Shown here: positions 1 to 10,209 of the stretch, piece by piece
How positions within the stretch are numbered: position 1 is the stretch's first letter
How the letters are laid out: each line of letters begins with the position of its first letter
Assembly: GCF_036327475.1 (NCBI RefSeq)
Contig: NZ_CP132913.1
Span: 992,001-1,056,000, forward strand
From: G036327475 sp036327475
GTDB taxonomy: Bacteria; Pseudomonadota; Gammaproteobacteria; Enterobacterales; Enterobacteriaceae
Length of the DNA: 64,000 bases
Reading direction: 5' to 3'
Notes under the pieces: generated by a model
Database searches by the model: none
Seen by the model: only the letters and a program-made list of their open reading frames with translations
Told to the model about the DNA's origin: nothing
Position numbers and translations under genes: made by a program

Positions 1-812
1 ACGATTATTCTAAGGGTATTGAGATTGAGATGTTTTATGTTGTTCAACTTCTTCCAGTGAGGAAAACGTCCATACGTTTTGTCATACTTGTTGGACACTC
101 AGTCCTTTCCCTGAAGAGGCCGCTTTTCTTCACTGAGACAAGTGATCTGACGAGATGCTTGACCCATTTGGTTTGCTTGAGAATCATGAGATTGACTTAT
201 CTGGTATAAAATATATAATTAAAATTAATCTTTTATAATAAAATTATTAAGTTTCGATAGTAATAGATACAGCAATTTGTTACCTACCTTCAATTATTCA
301 CACGATGATACGAGTTAGTGGCAAATTGTCAGATTGCGTGCCTAAACAGATAGAAAATAGCGGTGGTTAGGCTGATTAGGCTTACTTAAACCGACTAGGA
401 TTTAATTTGCTTATGAATAATCTCCCCTAAAAGTGCCATTCCTCAATACTACGATTACGCGAGACGGTAGAAACAGTGTTAAACGTCAAGCTACGGCAGG
501 TTAATGACCTTGTATTTGTCCCTTATGGCGACAAAGAGTGGTGTGTCCTTCAATATGGTCTATACCTTCTGACGAGTTAAACAGTGCCACGACAAAAACT
601 GAAGGATCAATGGCACTTTTAAGGATGGTCGGTGGGTATCATGAGACCGCTGAATCGGCGGATTATCATTTATCTGCCGGCAATATGCGCCGAGGCTTAA
701 GACAGTTGGCCCTAACAGTAGCGGGAATGTAAAGTGTGAAGGGTGGACGGCTCATGATTGTCGAGCGTAACGGCGCCAGGCAGTGAACAACATCACGAAA
801 TTAGGCGCGAAC
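1..812. other. Gene-poor stretch downstream of rph
   Basis: No recognisable gene lies here. In E. coli pyrE follows rph on the same strand; I looked for pyrE-like peptides on the minus strand and saw none. The only sizeable open frame is on the plus strand at 538-732 (64 codons). Its second half, roughly codons 25-64, has ordinary amino-acid composition and contains GGYHETAESADYHLSAGN. An overlapping frame just upstream (about 480-575) contains VNDLVFVPYGDKEWCVLQYG before a stop, so the two may be parts of one frameshifted gene. I do not recognise the family. The first 300 bases are AT-rich and look non-coding. Confidence 0.4.
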
Positions 813-1532
813 TTATGCTGCCGCCAGCGCGGCTTTTTGCGCTTGGATCAAGCTGTCAATGCCGCCGCGCGCTAATTCGATCAGCGTAATCAGTTCCTGC
901 TGACTGAAAGGCTCACTTTCGGCGGTTCCCTGCACCTCAATCATGCGACCGCCTTCCATCATCACCACGTTCATATCGGTTTTGGCGGCCGAATCTTCCA
1001 CATACTCCAAATCACACACCGCTTCACCGGCCACAATGCCGACGGAAATCGCCGCGACGAATCCTTTCATCGGGTTGGTTTTCAGCTGGCCCTTTTTCTG
1101 CATGTTGGCAAGGGCATCAGCCAGCGCCACGCACGCGCCGGTAATGGACGCGGTGCGGGTACCGCCGTCAGCTTGTAACACATCGCAATCGAGGGTAATG
1201 GTGTATTCGCCCAATTTATTCAAATCTACCGCCGCGCGCAGAGAGCGGGCGATAACACGCTGAATCTCCAAGGTGCGACCGCCCTGCTTACCTTTTGCCG
1301 CCTCGCGAGGATTGCGGGTATGGGTCGCGCGCGGCAGCATGCCGTATTCGGCGGTAATCCAGCCCTGTCCCTGCCCCTTGAGGAAACGCGGCACACTCTC
1401 TTCCACTGACGCGGTGCACAGTACGCGAGTTTCGCCGAATGCTATCAGCACCGAGCCCTCTGCGTGTTGGGTAAAATGGCGGGTAATGGTTACTGGACGT
1501 ACTTGCTGTACGCTTCTGCCTGCTGGACGCAT
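813..1532 (-). CDS. rph: Ribonuclease PH
   Basis: A 239-residue protein matching enterobacterial RNase PH from end to end (E. coli form 238 residues). This phosphorolytic 3'-5' exoribonuclease trims tRNA 3' ends and degrades structured RNA as a hexamer. It starts MRPAGRS and keeps conserved stretches such as GQGQGWITAEYGMLPR, the arginine-rich NPREAAKGKQGGRT region and CDVLQADGGTRTASITGA, which form the phosphate and catalytic site. The frame is open throughout, unlike E. coli K-12, where rph is frameshifted. It is divergent from yicC with a 125-bp gap, the standard enteric arrangement. The usual downstream partner pyrE is not visible. Confidence 0.97.
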   Translation of the reverse strand: MRPAGRSVQQVRPVTITRHFTQHAEGSVLIAFGETRVLCTASVEESVPRFLKGQGQGWITAEYGMLPRATHTRNPREAAKGKQGGRTLEIQRVIARSLRAAVDLNKLGEYTITLDCDVLQADGGTRTASITGACVALADALANMQKKGQLKTNPMKGFVAAISVGIVAGEAVCDLEYVEDSAAKTDMNVVMMEGGRMIEVQGTAESEPFSQQELITLIELARGGIDSLIQAQKAALAAA

Positions 1533-1657
1533 AGAGGTATCTCCGGCTCGTAAATCATGGGTTGGCTGCGCATTATACGGACTTCCCAGCCTAATGCCTA
1601 TCTTGCCTGCCGCTGCGGGACTATAATTGCAGCAACTCTTATAAAACAGGTACTCCT

Positions 1658-2521
1658 ATGATCCGTAGTATGACCGCCTTCGCCCGGCGTGAAATTAAGG
1701 GCGCTTGGGGCACTGCCGCCTGGGAACTGCGCTCCGTTAATCAGCGCTATCTGGAAACCTACATACGTCTACCGGAACAATTCCGCGGTCTGGAGCCCGC
1801 CATTCGCGAACGCATCCGCCTGCGCCTCACCCGAGGCAAAGTGGAATGTAATCTGCGCTTCGACGTAAATCCCGGCGCGCAAAGCGCGCTGATCCTCAAT
1901 GAAAAACTCGCCAAACAATTGGTGGAAGCCGCGCAGTGGGTGAAAATGCAAATCGACGAAGGTGAGATCGACCCGCTGGCTATTCTGCGCTGGCCGGGTG
2001 TCATGTCCGCGGCGGAGCAGGATTTGGACACTATCAGCATCGAATTACTTGCCGGGCTGGACGCTACCCTCAGCGACTTTATCAGCGCACGCGAAACCGC
2101 GGGCAACGCTCTCAAAGTATTGATAGAACAACGGCTGGCGGGTGTTAGCGCTGAAGTAGCCAGCGTGCGCCAGCAGATGCCGTCGGTGCTGGTCTGGCAG
2201 CGTGAAAGACTGCTAAACAAACTTGATGAGACCCAGATTCAACTGGACGGTAATCGCCTGGAGCAAGAACTGGTGATGCTAGCACAGCGGATAGACGTCG
2301 CGGAGGAGCTGGATCGTCTCGACGCCCATGTTAAAGAGGCCTACCAGATTTTGACCAAAAAAGAGGCGGTAGGCCGGCGGCTGGATTTTATGATGCAGGA
2401 ATTTAACCGCGAGTCGAACACGCTGGCGTCAAAATCCATTAATGCCAGCGTGACGGCATCCGCTATCGAACTGAAAGTTTTGATTGAACAAATGCGCGAG
2501 CAGATTCAAAACATCGAGTAA
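1658..2521 (+). CDS. yicC: YicC-family endoribonuclease
   Basis: A 287-residue protein, the same length as E. coli YicC and collinear with it. It starts MIRSMTAFARREIKG and ends KVLIEQMREQIQNIE. The family is known to act as an endoribonuclease, and YicC has been linked to turnover of the small RNA RyhB in E. coli. The N-terminal YicC domain is followed by the C-terminal DUF1732 part with its conserved stretch RRLDFMMQEFNRESNTLASK. It is divergent from rph; both promoters must lie in the 125-bp gap. No defect is seen. Everything downstream as far as about 13.3 kb is degraded. Confidence 0.95.
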   Translation: MIRSMTAFARREIKGAWGTAAWELRSVNQRYLETYIRLPEQFRGLEPAIRERIRLRLTRGKVECNLRFDVNPGAQSALILNEKLAKQLVEAAQWVKMQIDEGEIDPLAILRWPGVMSAAEQDLDTISIELLAGLDATLSDFISARETAGNALKVLIEQRLAGVSAEVASVRQQMPSVLVWQRERLLNKLDETQIQLDGNRLEQELVMLAQRIDVAEELDRLDAHVKEAYQILTKKEAVGRRLDFMMQEFNRESNTLASKSINASVTASAIELKVLIEQMREQIQNIE

Positions 2522-2728
2522 TCACTGCACCGGTCCATTATCTACTCCCACTCCCTTTTCCAGGGCGTGTTTTATAGTACTGGGTAGGTCTGATCTGTCG
2601 CGAGCGATGTTAGCTTCAGCCGACGAGGCCCGATAGAAGTAGAAAACAGCTGTTCCATCATCGAACGTCACATCAATAAACTGAGGAATCCCTACCGTCG
2701 TGGAGGCGTTTGTTTTACTGATTTCGAT
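2522..2728 (-). pseudogene. Unidentified gene fragment, 3' end
   Basis: Read on the minus strand there are 68 codons without a stop and without an ATG, preceded by an in-frame TAA. The peptide contains GIPQFIDVTFDDGTAVFYFY and ends GVGVDNGPVQ. The composition looks genuinely coding, so this is probably the surviving C-terminal part of a gene whose 5' end is lost. I do not recognise the family. It is tail-to-tail with yicC, and its stop lies immediately after the yicC stop. Confidence 0.35.
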
Positions 2729-3113
2729 GTTTTATGTTGTCGCTGATACCGACCTTTATGGCATGCGTCACATTCCATAAAAGCATGGAGAAGTGATATT
2801 ATGTAATAGTCGATTCACGGCGTTTCATTTGGCGGCCACGTATCCCTTACTCTGAAAGGTTGGCGATTTTCTGTATGACTGTCTTTGCCAGTGGCAATAT
2901 TAATTAAATGTCCCCATAGAAATGCATACAAAGAGGGAGAGCTGCGGCCATCTCAACTTAGTCATTATTGATAAAGTATTCACGGTCATCAACATAGGTT
3001 TAAGACCAGCCATAATCCCAATCATTTACCAGCGTCGCAAAATAAAGGCAAACAATGGCAATGGTTGGTAAGGTAGTAAAATAGCGCGGCAGCGTAAATA
3101 AGCCATAGTGAGC
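2729..3113. other. Non-coding or fully eroded stretch
   Basis: No open frame of note and no peptide resembling a known family on either strand. It is presumably eroded coding DNA. Confidence 0.4.
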
Positions 3114-3287
3114 CTATATATCAACGCACAGATTTAATTTAAAGAAGTCATCAAAATCATCATCTTTTATCAATTGGTCAACAAAAGGAGACGCCGTATC
3201 TTGTTTCATCCAAAGACTGATGGCATTTGATAATGCTGGTAAAACGCGCGTTTCCGACATTAGTTTCATTACACGTTCATTTTGCAT
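3114..3287 (-). CDS. Small hypothetical protein (57 aa)
   Basis: The open frame extends upstream to 3470, but the internal ATG at 3287 is the better start. It has an AAAAGGG purine run about 8 bases upstream, and the codons beyond it look like random sequence. From there the product is 57 residues. It starts MQNERVMKLMSE and has an acidic, phenylalanine-rich patch, DDDFDDFF, near the C terminus. There is no signal peptide or membrane segment. I do not recognise it. Being surrounded by eroded DNA, it may be a chance or relic ORF, but the ribosome-binding site is respectable. Confidence 0.3.
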   Translation of the reverse strand: MQNERVMKLMSETRVLPALSNAISLWMKQDTASPFVDQLIKDDDFDDFFKLNLCVDI

Positions 3288-3949
3288 GTTATATGCCCTT
3301 TTAAAACAAGCTACGAACCTGTTGTGGCTCCTGATCAAGGAAATCCAAATTGGTAAATCGATAGTAATATGCGTTAGCATAAACATGCCGTAGATGGGTA
3401 GGCTTCGAAATGATTTCTTATCGGCTTGCAGGCAAGGTCTTTTCATTTGCAGGCCATTATATCTGACCATGTCAGCGCTATTTCTTTTATGTCCGTGCTA
3501 CATATTCCGTACCTATGACAAAGGGGAAACGATTTTCCGGATTGGCATATCATGATCACCGCGGTTGATGTCGTACAAGGAACTACAGGATGCTATGCTA
3601 TTGTTCTCATAAACTCTCTATATATAAACAATATGATAATTAATTAATCAAAAGATTTTTGATTGTGACCACTAATCCGCTGGAAGCAGAGAGGCCATTA
3701 GCCGACGACTGCGTTTGCCATAAGATAAAGGTCATTAGCGCTGATATATCAGGCTGAAGATGAGTGCCTTCGATTAAATATCGATTCGATGAAAATACTC
3801 TGTAAGCTTAATTAAGCTCTCTAACACTTAAACATTAGCGTGCAAAAACGCAAGCGACAAGGTAATGAGTTGGCATGGCTGTAATGTATCGATCGCTATC
3901 TTAGCCTAACCGTATCCGATCTTTTGTGGTTATCCTCATGAAGGAGTGG
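3288..3949. other. AT-rich stretch without a recognisable gene
   Basis: Nothing coding can be supported. The tract at about 3590-3660 is strongly AT-rich. Confidence 0.4.
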
Positions 3950-4810
3950 CAATAAGCACGCTTCTCTCTGGGGTGACTTTTGGCGTTGTCGTTTTAACAA
4001 GAACGTGCCGTGACACCGCTCCAGGTCCAGGTGTGAAAATTCGCCATAACATACTGACCTCCTATTGCCATATCGCTGTTCTGACTAACAACTTAAGTAA
4101 TAGCGTTAAGCAGAAAATGCAGGAAATATTCATAGCGCCCCATTTCATAGGATATTCTCGCGGTGATTACCAGCAGGTTGAACATCGCCTCGCCATAAAG
4201 GTGGTTATCGTCGTAATTTGCCGTACGCTGCAGGAAAGGGTAGAGGAATATAAATAAAACCGTTATTTATATACGTAATAGCTAATAGCTACAGGCTTAA
4301 ACATATATTTCTTTTCCTCAATACCGATGAATGGATCCGCTATTAGGTTAAAGATACCGGTTTTCATTCCGTCTGGACAAGCGCGTACCGGGAAACTGCT
4401 GGCGCCCATAATGCGTCGGATAATCTCTGCGTTCACGCTGGCAGCCCGTATATTCTCGGCGATCTCACCAAGCATTTGCGAATTGATTTCGATTCTCTTT
4501 TAGCCACGACACGCTAGTCAATCGCGCGGCGCATGACGCCGGCGCCTGATGCATTCCCCAAGCCCAGGCCACACGCTCGGAGACTATAATTACCCGTCCA
4601 ATACTCACCGCGTCCCGCTGTATCACAGCACAGGCTCAGACCACCAGTCCTACCTCGTCAAAGCGGCAATATGGCAATTGTCACCCTGCATATCCAATAG
4701 AGGCACTGCTATTCGAGTATGAATACCGTGCTGTGAAAAGACAACAATTGCCGGCGCGCTCACGTCACTATTGTGCTAGTCGCACCAGTTTACCATTGTG
4801 ATATCCCCTT
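3950..4810 (-). pseudogene. Unidentified pseudogene
   Basis: Minus-strand frames give several coding-like pieces in series. Near 4800-4660, after an AGGGGATATCACA leader and an ATG, there is MVNWCD, a stop, then APAIVVFSQHGIHTRIAVPL. Between 4475 and 4263 an open frame contains VNAEIIRRIMGASSFPVRAC. Between 4255 and 4100 another contains LYPFLQRTANYDDNHLYGEA. The pieces are in consistent order but separated by stops and frame changes, as expected of one decayed gene of about 850 bp. I cannot assign a family. Confidence 0.35.
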
Positions 4811-4925
4811 CTATCTATCTGATTAATGACCTATTCTTCGATCAACCCCGGCGCCGTACGTACAGCGATAACTTGCACTTATAAGTGCATTATGCCTGAG
4901 AGACAGTGTTATCAATGAGGTAAAA

Positions 4926-6010
4926 ATGAAACAGAAATGGCACGATCGGCATTGCGCCTTATGGCGGCTCCGTTGGCGGCTGGGGCGTCTTGAAAGCGGT
5001 TGTCGACGCCATTCGTGGCAAAACGCGGTGAATCAGGATGTTATTGCCCTGTTTGACGTTAACCAACCGCAGGGATTTGACTGTCCAGGCAGCGCGTGGC
5101 TGGATATCCGCTGATTTTGAATTTTACGAAAACGGCGCCAAAGCGGTCAGCGGGGAAGCCACCGGCAAACGGGCTACACCGGACTTTTCGCCGTCAATAC
5201 TGCAAGTGAGCTCTGGCAGCGCCACAATTTCGATTTGGAAAGGTAAGGGCGACTAACCCAACCGATGCAATACGATGCCGCTACGGATATTTATCGCCCT
5301 ATCGAATATGAGGTTGCTTTTCGCAAAATTGGCGCGACGTTGCAGCGCTACACCGACCCTGATTGTGTGGAGTTTACACCCCCGGACGCACATCAAATGA
5401 GGCGGCACTTCTTTTATCAGCTTTTGCCCGCGAATACGGCACCAATAATATCCCAGACTGTTCCAATATGTGTCACGAACCCACCAGTGTGGGGTTTACC
5501 GACCTCCATCGGCGTAGGTAAGGCAAAGGCGCCGTCACCATTGTGGCTTCATCCCCTGTAGGAGCGAGGCTTGAAATACTCACGCTTAGCGCCACCGAGC
5601 TGTTGTCGATCGATTATAAAGTCCGGGTCGGCGGCGATGCCGCCATGCGAAAGGCATTATGAAGGCGCTGCTACCCTGCATCGAGATGCGCTGACCTGCG
5701 GTGATAACGGGATAATCGATGAGGCGTTTATCGCCGAACATACCCAGGATTTTGCAGTCCCCAAAGCCGATTTGGACAACATGCCGTGGCAGGACATCAT
5801 CATGGTTTCCGGATTAAATCACGGCTAAATTTTATATATCGCCCACCTATATGCCAATACTGAGCGGACCATTATTTGCTACGGCATGAACATCACTCAG
5901 CATCAGCATAGGACGCAAATGCGCAAATGCGCAAATGCGCAACAGCTGGCCAATTTTCTGCTTCGTGGGAATATCAGCAAGCCTGGCGAGGGAAAGCGAA
6001 AGCGGCGCCA
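4926..6010 (+). pseudogene. ydeP: YdeP/FdhF-like molybdopterin oxidoreductase, pseudogene
   Basis: Pieces in alternating plus-strand frames align in order with the N-terminal half of E. coli YdeP, an FdhF-like molybdopterin oxidoreductase of about 760 residues linked to acid resistance. Recognisable pieces are QDVIALFDVNQPQGFDCPGS (E. coli IAMFDMNKPEGFDCPG), DFEFYENGAKAVSGEATGK, QYDAATDIYRPIEYEVAF, REYGTNNIPDCSNMCHEPTS, CYGMNITQHQHRTQM and LRGNISKPGEG. Several frameshifts and stops separate them, an 8-bp repeat expansion sits at 5914-5942, and homology ends after KPGEG, so the C-terminal half is gone. The gene cannot be functional. Confidence 0.85.
5914..5942 (+). repeat. 8-bp tandem repeat (GCGCAAAT, about 3.6 copies)
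   Basis: The sequence reads GCAAAT then GCGCAAAT, GCGCAAAT, GCGCAA. It lies in the ydeP-like pseudogene and inserts about five residues between the GTQ and QQL motifs compared with E. coli YdeP. Slippage is the likely origin. Confidence 0.85.
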
Positions 6011-6249
6011 CACAGACCGGAGCGAGCCGCTTGTGGCGCATCGCGCTTTGAGTAGGAAACGGAATATCGTTGGCGGTGGTGATCGGTTTGCCGTTGAAGC
6101 TGGCCAGATACCAGTGGAAGGCGCGTTGCTTGAACAAGCGGTTGCAAGACGAAGCGGCTCAATTTCCGAGACCAGGTTCATCATGGAAAATCTTGACCCA
6201 GCAAAATGTGAATGCGGTGAGTTCAACGGAAAATACCGCTTGGCCCGAC

Positions 6250-7490
6250 GCGTTATCGCGCGCCAGATATGGCTAGAACGGTTGCGCCGCCCCGCTTACC
6301 TTGACTATAACGTACTGCTAAGTATCAGCTATCCCCACGTTGCTTTCATCTCGATGGCGGGAGGGAAAGCGGTGGCACCATTCAAGGTTGAATACCGAAG
6401 GTCGTTTCCTATGTCTGATAGTAGGAGGTCAGCGCCAGTCCGCCTGCCAGGCGAATCAGCATCGCGCTCCAACTGATATTCTAGCCGGGGCGTGTATAGC
6501 ACTGGACACGATAAGTCTTCATGTACCCTCGCTGCCAAAGCATCGCCAATACGCATATCCGACGTAACCATCTCATGGGATAGAGCGCGGGGCGCCGAAC
6601 GCTGTGTCGTCAAGTGATGATATCGCCGAGAGTAGGCAGTTGTAATACCGCGCTGTTAGGCCACCACACACCCGTGCCGGCCCTGCTCGGGCTCCGCGCC
6701 GGCTATTAAGCACTGGAGGGGGCGCCAGCCGCAGTCGACAGCCGGAAGAAAGCGGTAGACAACCCCTCTAAGGACAGCTGAACGCGAAAAGGCTCATCCG
6801 GCGCCGCGCCCTCAGGACACGGTAAGCCGGTGCGCGCCGAAGGTCACGCACGCAGAATGCCTCGTCGGCGCTTACTTCATTATAGCCGCAGCACCAGTAA
6901 TTGACAGCGCCGTCAGCCGCGGCGTATCAAAACACTGCGACAAGCCGTCATTACTACGCTGATCGGCCTGGAATTCCGGCGCGTCAGCGACACAAGGATG
7001 CGTAATGCCCGATACGGTACCGACGGTATTTCACTAGCACGCCGCCCAACGCCGACCCCACCAGGTACGCGACGTTGAAAATCACCGAATTCAGCGCCAG
7101 CCAATTCCATGTAAATCAAAGGCGCTGATTAGCCCCAGGCCGGTCGCAATAGCTATCGCCAGTGCGCCAGTAATCAGATAATTGAGCGTTAACACCGGTA
7201 ATAACGTTACCAACACGGTGATGCCAATCTGTGTCGTGTCAATACCAGCCGGCGGCGATCTCAGCGGTCAACAATCACGCTGCTAAACAGGCCGAAGATA
7301 AAATCGCCACTTGGCTGCAAACGCCAATGTCCCCAGCATGCCGAGATGACGACATGTCCAACCGCCAGATAAGCCAACCGAGAGCGACGGTATGCACCTA
7401 GTTGCCGATGGCCGACAACAACTGTCCGCTAAAAATCAACGATAATTGGCGTGCCGCAAGGCGTTGCTTGATCCACTCTACGGTAACATG
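6250..7490 (-). pseudogene. MFS_3-family exporter, pseudogene
   Basis: Translating the minus strand from about 7480 gives SLIFSGQLLSAIGNWVHTVA followed by LGWLIWRL. This is the diagnostic first helix of EntS-like major facilitator exporters (Pfam MFS_3, PF05977), whose usual form has 'GTWMQTVALGW'. Further on, 7110-7020 gives LALNSVIFNVAYLVGSALGG, the fifth-helix motif of the same family. Around 6580-6400 a weak match to the C-terminal helices remains (LIRLAGGLALTSYY). Stops and frameshifts occur throughout. It directly follows the ABC-transporter remains on the same strand, so it may have been the last gene of that operon, perhaps an exporter for the compound the ABC system imported. Confidence 0.65.
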
Positions 7491-7599
7491 GAAAACGGGC
7501 AGTATTCAAGGAAACTTCCAGAAACAACCGCGCGCGGCATCATCACAGAAAGAACGCTGGCCAGACAGGGCCCGGGCAGCGCGGCCTGGGCGGTAATAA

Positions 7600-8295
7600 C
7601 TGGCATCTGACGCGATGGTAAAGTAGTGAGATGCAGTTGCGAGTCCTTCCAGGCATCGCCCTCCGATTCCTAGCCCACGGTGACAAATGTCGCCCCACCT
7701 ATTATTGGGTTGATTTTCAAGTCGATACTCATCTCAGCCAGCTGCGCCTGAATGGCTTTGGCCATTGTTTCGCCGTCGGTGGAAGTAGATAGGTCCAGCC
7801 TGAGCTATAAACCCGAGCTTTTTGCTGCGCGCCCGGCCAGCGGCGGCAGCGCCAAACTATACGCCAGTTTCACGGTGCTGCCGAAAGTAGCGTCCAAAAT
7901 AGCGAGTACATCGATAGCCCGCTGAATAGTTCGACGCACCTGCAAATCTTTCAGTTTAGGATGATCCACATTCATTCCGAACCAGGTGTAAGCCAGCGCC
8001 GGAATATTTCACGTCTCCGGTTGTCATTTCGTCAAAGCCGCCGGTCCACGTGATGCCGGGATGCAGCGCTAAACGGATAGTGAGCGGGTCTGAAATGGAT
8101 AGTGAACATCACCGTTTCATCATACCAGCCGCTGTGGTGGTGGGGTCAGATTGTCATTTTGTACCCGTTTTTGACTATCAGCAGCAAAGGCTTTCGCTGG
8201 GCACCACCCCCCGGTAAGCCGGATGGCCAGCGGCCGAGCACTGCGAGCATTTTAATCAGCGCGCGTCTATTCATTGACAAGCCTTTCATGCATGC
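7600..8295 (-). pseudogene. Peptide/nickel-type ABC substrate-binding protein, pseudogene
   Basis: Minus-strand frames show family 5 solute-binding features. An N-terminal segment resembles a signal peptide start (NRRALIKMLAVLG, near 8270-8230). A region near 7800-7700 reads LDLSTSTDGETMAKAIQAQL followed by AEMSIDLKINPIIGGATFVT, which corresponds to the C-terminal lobe motif of DppA/OppA-type proteins. About 700 bp remain of an expected 1.5 kb, so there is a large internal deletion as well as stops. Confidence 0.65.
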
Positions 8296-9135
8296 GTCTC
8301 CTTGAAGATCATGACACCTGACCGGACGGGGGAAGTGCCGCGCTGAGAAGAGGAAAATGACAGGCAACGTGCTATTCGTCGGCTAACGGCCGTAGTAAGG
8401 GCGCGCCAACGCGACAGTGCGCCTGCGCCGGCGGGCAACGAGTGCAGCGGTCGGCCCGCTTCGACAATGCGCCCAAGATACATGATGGCAATGTCGTCTG
8501 TAACATGGCGTGTGATAGCCAGGTTATGTATGATGGATTAAATAGCTCATCTCCAGCTCGCGTTGCAGGGCGGTGAGCAAGTTCAGCAACTTACCTTGTA
8601 CCGACAGATCCAGACCAACGGTCGGCTCATCGGCAATAATCAGCTTTGGCCTGAGCGCCCACGCCACCGCGACGAGCCTTGCCTGTCACCCGACTCATGC
8701 AGGTAGCGTCAATAAACGCCACCGACAGCCAGACCATGGACAATAAACGCTCGCCTCCGCACGACGGTTAATTTCGTTGCCATTGACACTAAAAGACTCA
8801 GTCACCTTTTTACGTGCATGCGCGGATCTAGCGCCGCCATGGAAGCTTGGAAGATCAGGCCGGCACGCCGCCGGATCCCGCGCCAGGACCAGTCGCTGGC
8901 GTCCTGCGACTCGCGGCCGTTAATCTGTACCGTGCGCCGCTAATCAGCGTCAGGTCGTCACCATCCGGTAGGGATCTCTTGCCACCACCGCTTCACCGGT
9001 AAGGCCAGCGTCTTTGCCGACGCCACATGCAGGCTGACCCGCCAAGATATCCACATAGCGCACGGCGCCAAGTTTGAACCGACTCAGAAGGTTACCGGTG
9101 GAGTAGCGTACCACCGGATCGTTAATTTCAAACAT
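8296..9135 (-). pseudogene. OppF/DppF-type ABC ATPase, pseudogene
   Basis: The best-preserved piece, near 8660-8560, reads PKLIIADEPTVGLDLSVQGK: a Walker B motif and D-loop of peptide-transporter ATPases. It is followed by LLNLLTALQRELEMSYL and, downstream, MYLGRIVEAG, the usual C-terminal motif. The 5' part reads MFEINDPVVRYSTGNLLSRF. The Walker A region and much of the centre are frameshifted. The product would have energised peptide uptake together with the neighbouring genes. Confidence 0.75.
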
Positions 9136-9139
9136 GTGG

Positions 9140-10080
9140 ACATACCCTATGGCAACGTACCGTCCAGTCGCCTTGACTGAGGATGGTCAGAGTCGGTATC
9201 ACAGCGAGACGGAGCCCGAAAGCCGAGGCGCAACGTAGCCGAAATGGACACTTGGCCCGTTTTTCGTCGCCGGGCAACGGGACCACACCGGCAATAAACG
9301 GCAACTCGCGGACGATGTCGTGCCGGGAATGCGCGCCGAATCGCAGACCAGCAGCGACCGGGTATAGGGGCGCAATGGCGCGCTAAAATGCTGTCTATCG
9401 GTCCCGCCTCTACAATTTCGCCGGCATACATCATCGCCACCTTGTTGCGTAATGCGCTGATCAGATGCAGATCGTGTGTGACAAAATAATCGCGCTGTCC
9501 ACCGCTTCGAACTGGTCTTAAGGACTTCTATCATCCGTATTTCGCGGTGGTCGGCTCATCGGCTATCAGCAGTTCCGGTTCGGTTAGTAATGTCGTGGCG
9601 ATAACGATACGCTGACGGATGCCGCCGCTCAGCTCATGAAGACATTGGCGCAGACGGCCGCCCGCCGGGTCCGATATCCCCATGCATTCCAGCATGTAAC
9701 GGGCGCGCTGGCGTTTTCCGCGCGCGTACCGGCTTTATGATGTTGAAAAGCGACAAGCTGTTTACCAATCACCACAACCGGATTAAACACGATAAACGGA
9801 TCTGTGAATGGATCTGCGAGACGGTGGCGATACCATGACTTCCCCAGACGATGTTAGCAGATCGATACCGTGATAGCGCAATTCACCTCTGGCCTGGGTC
9901 ATTGGGAGGCAGTAAGGTCAATATGACGCTGACCAGGATGAATTTTCCGGAACTGCTTTCGCTACCAGATCCAGCACCTCACCTTTTATTAAGCGACAGG
10001 CTGATATTGCACACCGCCTGTAGCGGCCTGCGGAGAGAGGCGTAGCTGACGGTTAACTGATTGATATCGATCGGCGTCAT
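9140..10080 (-). pseudogene. OppD/DppD-type ABC ATPase, pseudogene
   Basis: From an ATG at 10080 the minus strand reads MTPIDINQLTVSYASLRRPL then QAVCNISLSLNK, a normal ATPase N terminus. The C-terminal half keeps MMYAGEIVEAGPIDSIL (9440-9390) and VRELPFIAGVVPLPGDEKRA followed by a cysteine-containing CPFRLRCA motif, as in OppD/DppD C-terminal extensions. The middle carries several frameshifts. Confidence 0.75.
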
Positions 10081-10209
10081 GTGCGATCACCTCCGGTGTG
10101 GCTATGGGTGCGTGGATCCAGCGTGTCACGTAGCGTCTCGCTGAGAAAGGTGAATCTCAAGGTGGTGAGAACGATCAGCATTCTGGCGACAATAACTATA
10201 TGTTTCGCC

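Noticed and set aside
1..812. pyrE downstream of rph
   Set aside because: No OPRTase peptide is recognisable on the minus strand; the gene is absent or beyond recognition.
28..2740. Shared 15-mer GATGTTTTATGTTGT at the window start and near 2725
   Set aside because: A 15-base match is expected by chance about once or twice in 64 kb, and the flanks do not match.
5886..6476. 196-codon plus-strand frame as a single gene
   Set aside because: Its first third is ydeP-like (ITQHQHRTQ, LRGNISKPGEG) and the rest is antisense to the MFS relic, so it is a chance read-through across two pseudogenes.
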